From the NCBI GenBank assembly GCA_964389005.1, contig CAYMCV010000062.1, positions 1-14,377 on the forward strand: a stretch of DNA of 14,377 bases, written 5' to 3'. This document shows positions 6,953 to 13,855 of this stretch, one piece after another (positions within the stretch are counted from its first letter, which is position 1; each line of letters opens with the position of its first letter). The notes below the pieces were generated by a model. That model was not told the DNA's origin. It was given only the letters and a program-made list of their open reading frames with translations, and made no database searches. The translations under genes were made by a program, and so were the position numbers. Origin of the DNA: CAYMCV01 sp964389005. Lineage in GTDB: Bacteria; Bacillota; Clostridia; Lachnospirales; Lachnospiraceae.

Positions 6953-7994
6953 TTATTCTTCGCCTTCGGCTTCTTTGCTTGATTTCTTGGTTGGTTTCTT
7001 GGTCTTCACTTCCATTTCGGAAGCTGTTCCCTGCAAGCCGAAATGTGCACGAACTTTTTTCTCGATATCGGCACATATTTCTTGGTTGTCAATCAGAAAT
7101 TGCTTTGCATTCTCACGTCCTTGACCAATCNNNNNNNNNNNNNNNNNNNNNTTCAGCAGCCAAATCCAACACATCTCCTTCAAATGAGATACCTTCTCCG
7201 AACATAATATCGAACTCGGCCTCTTTGAACGGCGGTGCTATTTTATTCTTCACAATTTTGGCACGTGTTCGGTTGCCCGTAATATCTCCGCCCTGCTTCA
7301 ACTGCTCCACGCGACGTATTTCCATACGCACCGATGAATAGAATTTCAATGCATTTCCACCTGTTGTAACCTGCGGATTACCATAAAAAACACCGACTTT
7401 CTCACGTAACTGATTAATGAAGATAACGGTACAATTCGATCTTCCGATTGCTCCGGTCAATTTACGCAATGCCTGTGACATCAATCTTGCCTGTAATCCG
7501 ACATGGGAATCTCCCATCTCACCCTCAATCTCTGCCTTTGGAACCAATGCCGCAACCGAGTCAATGACAACGATATCGATTGCACCGGAGCGAACCATCG
7601 TCTCCGTTATCTCAAGTGCCTGTTCACCGTTATCAGGTTGCGATATATACATATTATCAACATCCACACCGATTGCCTTCGCATAATTGGGATCAAGCGC
7701 ATGTTCCGCATCAATGAATCCTGCAATACCGCCCCGCTTCTGAACTTCCGCAATCATATGTAACGTTACGGTTGTTTTACCGCTGGATTCCGGCCCGTAA
7801 ATTTCAATGATTCTCCCTTTCGGGATTCCACCCAATCCCAAAGCAATATCCAAGCTCAATGATCCCGTCGGAATGGTTTCGACATTCATCTGTGTGGCAG
7901 GATCTCCCAATTTCATTACAGCCCCTTTGCCGAACTGTTTCTCAATCTGTGATAATGCAGCATCCAATGCTTTTAACTTGTCTTCTCTTTCCAT
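6953..7994 (-). CDS. recA: RecA recombinase, with an assembly gap inside the gene
   Basis: The N-terminal 281 residues carry Walker A GPESSGKTT (67-75), Walker B VVIDS (142-146), loop L1 (GEMGD, 158-162) and loop L2 (about 205-219). After the gap, 58 residues begin with IGQGRENAKQF and end in a lysine-rich then acidic tail. RecA forms filaments on single-stranded DNA for homologous recombination and triggers LexA self-cleavage. The frame extends upstream to 8096, but that would start inside the -35 box. The ATG at 7994 follows AAGGAG and matches the family start (MEREDKLKALDAALSQIEKQFGKG). The coding sequence is split by 21 N. The two known sides are in different frames, 22 bases apart, whereas related RecA proteins have about 17 residues there (the KSGxWYSY region). 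The frameshift is therefore an artefact of gap length. Expected full length is about 356 residues. Confidence 0.96.
7131..7151. other. Assembly gap (21 N) inside recA
   Basis: A run of 21 unknown bases. The codon GAA ends known sequence on the N-terminal side (7152) and ATT begins it on the C-terminal side (7129), leaving 22 positions, not a multiple of three. Comparison with the known RecA family suggests about 51 bases belong here. The run is a placeholder of wrong size. Confidence 0.97.
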
Positions 7995-8049
7995 TATTTC
8001 CTTCTCCTTTTCAGATTCAATGATGAATGATGGAACCCAACGCCAGTCA

Positions 8050-8061
8050 GAACATTTGTTC
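8050..8061. promoter_or_regulatory. LexA (SOS) operator of recA, downstream box
   Basis: GAACATTTGTTC is a perfect 12-base palindrome matching the core of the Gram-positive LexA/DinR box (GAAC-N4-GTTC). It covers the predicted recA transcription start near 8061, so bound LexA would block initiation. The second box lies 24 bases upstream, centre to centre. Confidence 0.85.
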
Positions 8062-8067
8062 TTATTC

Positions 8068-8096
8068 AGAATAAAACATTTGTTCGGGTTTGTCAA
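8068..8096 (-). promoter_or_regulatory. Sigma-A promoter of recA
   Basis: A perfect -35 TTGACA (8091-8096) and a -10 TATTCT (8068-8073) are separated by 17 bases on the minus strand. One LexA box fills the spacer and another covers the start site. The leader to the recA ATG is about 67 nucleotides. This position rules out the longer recA reading frame that begins at 8096. Confidence 0.85.
8074..8085. promoter_or_regulatory. LexA (SOS) operator of recA, spacer box
   Basis: On the minus strand this reads GAACAAATGTTT, preceded by C to give CGAAC, one mismatch from the GAAC-N4-GTTC core. It lies between the -35 and -10 boxes of the recA promoter. The centre sequence AAAT is the same as in the downstream box. 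Two boxes suggest tight or cooperative repression. Confidence 0.75.
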
Positions 8097-8224
8097 TCAT
8101 TTTTGTTAATTTTGTACCTTTTAACTAAACTTAACAAAAGTTCTGTCATATAAACATCCCAATCACCTTCTTCCTTAAAATTTCAATAAAATATGGAATC
8201 TTTCGGCTGAATTGCCAAGATTGC

Positions 8225-8245
8225 TACGGATTGGAAGAATCCGTA
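8225..8245. other. Hairpin between pseG and recA
   Basis: A perfect 8-bp stem, TACGGATT with AATCCGTA, has a 5-base loop. It is the only strong hairpin in the 206-base pseG-recA gap. No U-tract follows on the minus strand, so it is a doubtful terminator for pseG. It begins a few bases after the predicted start of transcripts from the promoter at 8259-8287, so it could also be a 5' mRNA hairpin. Confidence 0.4.
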
Positions 8246-8258
8246 AAAATGTAAATAG

Positions 8259-8287
8259 AATATATCATGTTTTGTGATTGGTTTCAA
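8259..8287 (-). promoter_or_regulatory. Extended -10 promoter upstream of the recA region
   Basis: TTGAAA (8282-8287) and TATATT (8259-8264) are separated by 17 bases on the minus strand, and TGA precedes the -10 box (an extended -10). The predicted start is near 8252. It would give a transcript reading through the hairpin at 8225-8245 toward recA. It could be a second, SOS-independent recA promoter or serve a small unannotated transcript. Confidence 0.55.
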
Positions 8288-8302
8288 GCATAAAACAAAC
8301 TT

Positions 8303-9346
8303 TTAATCATTCCGATGGGTGGATGTCGCATGAATCAATGCTTCTGCCACGCGTGTAGCGCCCATACCGTCAACCAATGCTCGTGCATTATGCATTGTTT
8401 GAAGTCTCAATTCCTTATTGTCACAGAATTCCCGAAGCGCTTTCGTGATATGCTCCAAAAATAAGTCCTCTTCGGCCGGCTCGTAATTCCCGCCAAACAA
8501 CGCCGCCTTGTTTGAAACAAAGCCCTTCGCAATTCTTTTTTGATTGTCGACAAAAGAAAACGTTATGCAGGCCGCTCCCGTCGCCGCAAGTTCATACATT
8601 GTTGTTCCGGCCGCCGATATTGCAATATTGCATTTCTGCATAATCGATGCAAGCGATAGTAAATTTTCGTACAAAACCAAATGGTCATCCTCGGCAGCCA
8701 TTTTTTTGAGTGTAGATGCCTGCGTAAAAAAAGGCCCGCAAATCGCATGTATGACCAATTGGGGGAAAGTTTTACGAATTTGCTTGGTAATTTTTAGGGT
8801 TAAATTGTAATGATCGCTTCCGCCAAGACTCAAAAAAACATCATGCACAAAATCACATGGTGTAACACGATAATTTTCAAATTCATCTCTAATCGGCGCA
8901 TACCGACATCCGGCGAGCAGCGTCCCCTCTGCCCAAAAACCTTGCTGCCTATATTCGTTTTCATCCGCAAACACATTATAATTGATCAGTAAGTCGACTT
9001 GATATGGAAACGACATCACATCATCCATGTATGCCACATAAAAATCATCTCTCAAAAAAGCGAAATAATTCGGTGTGACAAAGTAACTGTCAATCAGAAG
9101 ACACGTACAATCAATTTGTAGTAGGAAATCGCGTAATTCGTGTATCTCCCCGTCCATCTCTCGAAATGAACGCTGCAGTACATGTGTATGAAATCCTCTC
9201 TCGGAAATCACCGATACACACGCTTCGTCCGCAGTTACAAACATAACCTGTGCCCCCAAATCTCGTGCACTTGCGGCAATTGTCAGACATCTCATGACAT
9301 GTCCCATCCCGATTTCCTTATTTCCGTCCGTTCTGATACAAATCAT
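8303..9346 (-). CDS. pseG: PseG-like UDP-sugar hydrolase of nonulosonic acid synthesis
   Basis: A 347-residue protein with a GT-B-like fold of the PseG/SpsG family. The N-terminal RTDGNKEIGMGHVMRC (5-20) carries the family GxGHxxR motif with the probable catalytic H16. SLGGSD (173-178) opens the second half, and SAAGTTMYEL (244-253) is the nucleotide-binding segment. Known PseG removes UDP from UDP-2,4-diacetamido-2,4,6-trideoxy-beta-L-altrose, giving the free sugar that PseI condenses with phosphoenolpyruvate. The longest frame starts at a TTG (9367); the ATG at 9346 has CGGAGG 9 bases upstream and is preferred. It follows the PseI fusion by 26 bases, so both are translated from one message. 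It is longer than Campylobacter PseG (about 274) and close to B. subtilis SpsG (about 339). The exact substrate could be a formylated variant, given its neighbour. Confidence 0.85.
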   Translation of the reverse strand: MICIRTDGNKEIGMGHVMRCLTIAASARDLGAQVMFVTADEACVSVISERGFHTHVLQRSFREMDGEIHELRDFLLQIDCTCLLIDSYFVTPNYFAFLRDDFYVAYMDDVMSFPYQVDLLINYNVFADENEYRQQGFWAEGTLLAGCRYAPIRDEFENYRVTPCDFVHDVFLSLGGSDHYNLTLKITKQIRKTFPQLVIHAICGPFFTQASTLKKMAAEDDHLVLYENLLSLASIMQKCNIAISAAGTTMYELAATGAACITFSFVDNQKRIAKGFVSNKAALFGGNYEPAEEDLFLEHITKALREFCDNKELRLQTMHNARALVDGMGATRVAEALIHATSTHRND

Positions 9347-9372
9347 GACTGTCTGCCTCCGTCTCAAACAAC

Positions 9373-11022
9373 CTAATCATTCGCCTCGCCATTATCGAAT
9401 ATTCGCTTTTTAACATCTTTGATACATTCCTGCCAAGTAAACGAAACATCGTTTCTAATCTGCCGAAGTTCTGCCAAGGTATGATAGGTTCCCTCTGTCA
9501 AATCCTGCCGTTCCCCGATGATTTCTCCTGACTTTATGCGTTCCCAATTCTCAAAGAACAGCACTTCCATCTCTTTCATCAGTCTTTGATAAGTGGTCTC
9601 AAACGTTTCCGTTTCCTCATCAAAAACAATCTCCTTGCGACACAAAATATCACCTGTGTCGAGTCCTTTTGCCACGCGATGGATGGTAACCCCCTTGGGC
9701 GTATTGTCATAAAACGAAAAGAAATTGGGCGCCGCCCCTCTGTTATACGGCAGAAAAGAAGTATGCAGATTAATCAGGTTTCCGTTCATATACGTAATAA
9801 TATCTTCATTTATAAGAAACCGATAATTAAAACTGATGATAAAAATCGGTTTTATGGCTTCTACTATATCCAGCGTCAATCGATTTGTGAATCGAATGAC
9901 ATTTTTCTCTTTTTGACACAATGTTAGATAAAAATCATCTGTATTATCATTATTGGTTAAAAATAGGATTCCTCCGGTTTGAATTTTGTCAAATGTAATC
10001 GGTTCTCCGCGTTTCATATCCGTTCCGGCATGCATCGTAAATAAATCACTCTTATACTTCGGTTTCATTCCGTAGCCAGGACGAATACTGCGTGTGTTCT
10101 GCTCCGAAAATGCTTCTCCCGCAGCGATATCAGTAACAGCAAACAAAGAGCGCCTAAAAATGACGTTGTTTTGTTCGGAAGGCGATATCCCATAAGTTGC
10201 AATGCCCTTTGCTTTCTCAACAGCACGAATGTCGAGCACCATCTGCTGAAATTCCTCCGGTGTCATCGAAAAAGAAGCATCCGGATTTGCTATTTCACGC
10301 CCGAGACAAAAATGCTTTTCAATAATGTCTGCTCCCATAGCCACTGCAGCAACTGCACCCAATGAACCAAGGGAATGATCGGATAAGCCGATTGGAATTT
10401 GAAATCGTTGCTTCATATCCTGTATGGTTGCCAAATTCATCTCAGCCGAAACCGCAGGATATGCACTTGAACATTTTAGTAAAGCCAACTGCCTATTCCC
10501 CGTTGCATAAATGGCTTCCACTGCCTCTTTGATTTCTTCAAGACTTGCCATTCCGGTCGAAACAATCATTGGTTTCTGCTTCGATGCAACATATTTGAGA
10601 AAATCCAAATCAATTACTTCAAAAGAAGCAATTTTATAGAAATCCATCCCTATGGATTCCAAGAAGTCTGTCGTTTCACAGTCAAACGGTGTCGAAAAAA
10701 AATCAATTCCTATTTTTTTTGCTTCCAATGACAATTCTTCTTGCCACGCAAGCGGGGTATATGCTTTCCCATAAAGACTGTATAGATTGTCTCCGCCCCA
10801 CGTACCGTCATGAATCTGGAAATATTGATTATTACAGTCAATTGTAAGTGTATCCGGTGTGTAAGTTTGTATTTTAACACAGTCCGCACCGGCTTCTTTT
10901 GCCGCATGTATAATTTCCTTGGCGCGCGCAATACTGCCTGCATGGTTGGCCGACATCTCGGCAATGATATAGGTCGGTTCGCCGTCGCCGATGAATCTGT
11001 CGTGAATCAATAATTTCCCCAT
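9373..11022 (-). CDS. pseI: Fusion of pseudaminic acid synthase (PseI/NeuB family) and formyltransferase
   Basis: A 549-residue protein in two parts. Residues 1-350 form a complete PseI-type synthase: AEMSANHAG (21-29), KIQTYTPDTLT (50-60), FFSTPFD (108-114), VSTGMAS (154-160), LSDHS (213-217), EKHF (235-238), then a SAF domain (about 290-349) with RSIRPGYGMKPKY. The SANH and YTPDT forms point to PseI, not NeuB or LegI. It would condense phosphoenolpyruvate with a 2,4-diacylamino-altrose to make pseudaminic acid. Residues 351-549 resemble formyl-group transferases such as Fmt: INLHTSFLPYNRGAAP (417-432), GVTIHRVAKGLDTGDIL (444-460), with catalytic N418, H420 and D455 at the spacing seen in E. 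coli Fmt (N106, H108, D144). The part before the NLH motif is about 35-40 residues shorter than in Fmt. The ATG at 11022 has GAGAGG 7 bases upstream. Formylation of an amino sugar is inferred. Confidence 0.85.
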   Translation of the reverse strand: MGKLLIHDRFIGDGEPTYIIAEMSANHAGSIARAKEIIHAAKEAGADCVKIQTYTPDTLTIDCNNQYFQIHDGTWGGDNLYSLYGKAYTPLAWQEELSLEAKKIGIDFFSTPFDCETTDFLESIGMDFYKIASFEVIDLDFLKYVASKQKPMIVSTGMASLEEIKEAVEAIYATGNRQLALLKCSSAYPAVSAEMNLATIQDMKQRFQIPIGLSDHSLGSLGAVAAVAMGADIIEKHFCLGREIANPDASFSMTPEEFQQMVLDIRAVEKAKGIATYGISPSEQNNVIFRRSLFAVTDIAAGEAFSEQNTRSIRPGYGMKPKYKSDLFTMHAGTDMKRGEPITFDKIQTGGILFLTNNDNTDDFYLTLCQKEKNVIRFTNRLTLDIVEAIKPIFIISFNYRFLINEDIITYMNGNLINLHTSFLPYNRGAAPNFFSFYDNTPKGVTIHRVAKGLDTGDILCRKEIVFDEETETFETTYQRLMKEMEVLFFENWERIKSGEIIGERQDLTEGTYHTLAELRQIRNDVSFTWQECIKDVKKRIFDNGEAND

Positions 11023-11044
11023 AATATGCCTCTCGTCCTAATCA

Positions 11045-12562
11045 TTACATCGATTCTTCATTTTCTTCATCTTCAACCGTATCTTCATCAGACGCATTAT
11101 CGTCCGCATTCTCCCCCGTACCTTCTCCGGTCGTCTCTTCGCTGCTATCGCCTGTATCTGTCCCTTGATTGTTATCAGTCTCGACACCGCCGGCCGGATT
11201 GCCCTGTTCACCCTCTATAATGCCGGCGCTTTCCTGAACCGCCATATTGTGATCCAAATCAAACTGAGGATCCGAGAGATATCTCTCATATGAAATCAAC
11301 GTAGATGAAAGCCATCCCGTTGCATAGCCGTCCAAATAAGATATATTACAGCCAATTTCAAGTCCCATCGGTGTATAGAATACAAAATTAGATAAAGGAT
11401 TTGTAAATAATTCTCTCGCATTCCCTTGTTCACGAATTGCATTAATTATATCCAAATTGTCATTCTGAACCACGGAAAGTGACAACACTTCTTCGATTAA
11501 TTCATCTGAAAAATTAACGATATTCCCGTCTTCAATGATTTCGCCGACCTCCATATTGATGTTCACCGATTGAATCCCACGTTGGCTGATTCCCTGCTCA
11601 TCACTATATGAAATGATGTATATAATGCTTAAAATGTTCTCATCGTTATATGCAACATAACTGTCCGTAACTTCAAAGTAATCCGTAAAAGAATTTTGAT
11701 TTTCAAAATAGTACTGTAAACGCTTTGTAGATATTTCTTTTAAAGCCGTATTTAATGAATCCACATTCGGTACAACATCGCTTTCAATCTGATAATACAC
11801 GCAAACCGCCGTATCATATGTCTGTAGGGACTCATATGAAATCACATCGCATCTTAATTGATAAGATTCCGTCTCGGTAATATTATCAGCATACAATGGG
11901 TAGCACTCTTGTTTTGTATAATCATACTCGAAATCATCACCGTGACCGCAAATAGCATAATAAGGCACTTCATTGGAACTAAAAAACTCCATATCCACGT
12001 CTTGAAATATTGAAATGCCGTCATAGTTTTCAAATAAAAAAGGCTCTTCATTGTCCACAGTCACGCAAATTTCATTATTGATAATTACCAACGAATCCTG
12101 TCCATAATCATCATTCGGTAACACGCTTGAATATGGATCTACATATGTATCGTAATAGTACAAATCCCAAAAATCGCTTGAAAGAGGTGTATTCAGGCTC
12201 CTATAATTCTCTTTTGCCTTTGCAAGTTGATCCTGCGATATGCTGTACACATTGATTCCCACAGCGGCAACCATAATAATGATTATCAATACTGAAAAAA
12301 TGGCAGCAAACACACTCAACAAAATAATAGGTAGTTTCCCACCTTCTTTCTTGGTCATCGGACTACCCTGTCCTTTGCGAATCGGTTGCTTCTTCCTGTT
12401 GATATTGGGCTGCGCATTGGGTGTGACGCCGCTCGCTTCACTTGGAGTGGCAGGATTCATTCCTTCTACATTCTGCATACTTGTATCACATCCGCAATTC
12501 GTACATATTCCCGGATAAGTGATTCCGCCGCACCACGGACAGAAAATGTACTCTTTTACCAT
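11045..12562 (-). CDS. Unrecognised zinc-ribbon membrane protein with acidic C-terminal tail
   Basis: I do not recognise this 505-residue protein. It starts with a zinc-ribbon: C8PWC11 and C20TNC23. A polar linker rich in N, P, S and K (30-77) follows, then one strong membrane helix (about 78-103). Positive charge before the helix suggests the ribbon is cytoplasmic and the rest outside. The outer part (about 105-445) is rich in tyrosine and acidic residues. Its region 385-430 (NPLSNFVFYTPMGLEIG and after) vaguely recalls DUF3298/RsiV-type domains, but weakly. The tail (450-505) is low complexity, made mainly of E, D, G, T and N. It starts 3 bases after the cinA stop, with its GGAGGAGAGGAA ribosome site inside the last cinA codons, so translation is probably coupled. 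It ends 22 bases before the PseI fusion. A surface sensor or cell-envelope role is conceivable but unproven. Confidence 0.85.
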   Translation of the reverse strand: MVKEYIFCPWCGGITYPGICTNCGCDTSMQNVEGMNPATPSEASGVTPNAQPNINRKKQPIRKGQGSPMTKKEGGKLPIILLSVFAAIFSVLIIIIMVAAVGINVYSISQDQLAKAKENYRSLNTPLSSDFWDLYYYDTYVDPYSSVLPNDDYGQDSLVIINNEICVTVDNEEPFLFENYDGISIFQDVDMEFFSSNEVPYYAICGHGDDFEYDYTKQECYPLYADNITETESYQLRCDVISYESLQTYDTAVCVYYQIESDVVPNVDSLNTALKEISTKRLQYYFENQNSFTDYFEVTDSYVAYNDENILSIIYIISYSDEQGISQRGIQSVNINMEVGEIIEDGNIVNFSDELIEEVLSLSVVQNDNLDIINAIREQGNARELFTNPLSNFVFYTPMGLEIGCNISYLDGYATGWLSSTLISYERYLSDPQFDLDHNMAVQESAGIIEGEQGNPAGGVETDNNQGTDTGDSSEETTGEGTGENADDNASDEDTVEDEENEESM

Positions 12563-12565
12563 TGA

Positions 12566-13834
12566 TTATTCCTCTCCTCCGAATGTAATCTTGCTAAAAT
12601 ATTCCAAAATACACTTGCGCAGCAGTACCAATGCAGCAGAAACTGCATTCTCGCGTATCTTCATCCTGCTTCCGCTGAAACGATATTCCTCTACCGTTAC
12701 CTTCCCTTTGACACCACATGCGATGTATACCAAGCCGACCGGTTTTTCCTCTGTTCCGCCTTCTGGACCTGCCAAACCGGTAACAGCTATAACAACATCA
12801 GCCTTGGAAACCAAAGTTGCACCGTTGACCATCTCTTTGGCAACTTCCGCACTAACCGCAGTATGTTTCAATAAGGTACTCTTTTTTACACCAAGAATTT
12901 TGCGTTTTGCTTTGTTGGAGTATGTCACACTTCCTGATTTAAAAACTTCCGATACGCCGGGAACATTAATCAGTCGCCCTGCCAAAAGCCCTCCGGTGCA
13001 TGATTCGACGGTTGTAATAGTTAATTGATTAGCCAATAGCAAATCTACAACAGCATTTTCTAACGTTGTATCTTCATCAGTAGAATAGATATGCTGCGCA
13101 AATCTGGTTTTTAACTCTTTGATTACCGGCTTAATCAGTTTCTGCGCAGATTTGGTATCCTGTGCTCCTGCCGTAACACGCAAATGAACTTCTCCGACTT
13201 TTGCATAAGGTGCAATCGTTGGATTATCTTGTTTTTCAATTAAGTCCGATATCATCGTCTCAACTTTGCTTTCTCCGATACCGCAAATTTTCACTGTCTG
13301 TGATATGATTACGCCCGGAACAAGTTTCTCCAAGTACGGCGCAACCGACTCCAAAAATAAAGGTTTCAATTCATTGGGCGGTCCCGGTAACAATACGACG
13401 CATTTTTCTTCTGTCTTGATAATCAAGCCGGGCGCGGTTCCGTTGTGATTCGTCAGAACCGTTGCTCCTTCGGGAACTTCCGCTTGTTTCCAATTATTTT
13501 CCGTCAGTTCCAGCCCTCGTTTTTCAAAATACAGACGAATATCATTCTGTATTTTTTCATCCATATGTAATTTTTTACCCATGACCTTTGCTACAACTTC
13601 TTTGGTCAAATCATCTTGTGTCGGTCCCAAACCACCCGATAAAATCACAACGTCTGACCGCTTCAATGCAGTCTTAAATGTTGTTTCCAAGCGCTGTGCA
13701 TTATCTCCGACAACGCTCTGATAATAGCAAAAAAGCCCCAATCTGGCACATTGTTCCGCCAAAAAAGCGGCGTTTGTATTCACAATATTGCCCAAGAGTA
13801 TTTCCGTTCCGACACAAATGATTTCAACTACCAT
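12566..13834 (-). CDS. cinA: CinA, two-domain competence/damage-inducible protein
   Basis: A 422-residue protein, the usual length of Firmicute CinA. The N-terminal MoCF-like domain (about 1-170) has GTEILLGNIVNTN (9-21), SGGLGPTQDDLT (66-77) and LLPGPPNEL (148-156). A middle region leads to the C-terminal PncC-type domain (about 255-415), with ESCTGGLLAGRL (277-288, putative nucleophile S278) and VTGLAGPEGGT (351-361). In family members the N-terminal domain hydrolyses ADP-ribose or related pyrophosphates and the C-terminal domain deamidates nicotinamide mononucleotide, both part of pyridine nucleotide recycling. In some Gram-positives CinA also recruits RecA during competence. The ATG at 13834 has GGAGG 8 bases upstream and lies 21 bases after pgsA. 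In many Firmicutes recA follows cinA closely; here three genes intervene. Confidence 0.95.
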   Translation of the reverse strand: MVVEIICVGTEILLGNIVNTNAAFLAEQCARLGLFCYYQSVVGDNAQRLETTFKTALKRSDVVILSGGLGPTQDDLTKEVVAKVMGKKLHMDEKIQNDIRLYFEKRGLELTENNWKQAEVPEGATVLTNHNGTAPGLIIKTEEKCVVLLPGPPNELKPLFLESVAPYLEKLVPGVIISQTVKICGIGESKVETMISDLIEKQDNPTIAPYAKVGEVHLRVTAGAQDTKSAQKLIKPVIKELKTRFAQHIYSTDEDTTLENAVVDLLLANQLTITTVESCTGGLLAGRLINVPGVSEVFKSGSVTYSNKAKRKILGVKKSTLLKHTAVSAEVAKEMVNGATLVSKADVVIAVTGLAGPEGGTEEKPVGLVYIACGVKGKVTVEEYRFSGSRMKIRENAVSAALVLLRKCILEYFSKITFGGEE

Positions 13835-13855
13835 TTCTTAGCCTCCGTATATTCG

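Noticed and set aside
6953..7994. recA as a frameshifted pseudogene
   Set aside because: Both halves are well conserved and the frame change falls exactly at an N-run of implausible length, so it is an assembly artefact.
8225..8245. Hairpin after pseG as a confident intrinsic terminator
   Set aside because: The stem is good, but no U-tract follows in the direction of transcription. It is listed only as a hairpin.
12519..13028. 169-codon open frame on the plus strand opposite cinA
   Set aside because: Antisense to the conserved PncC-type domain of cinA, with low-information composition and no supporting signals.
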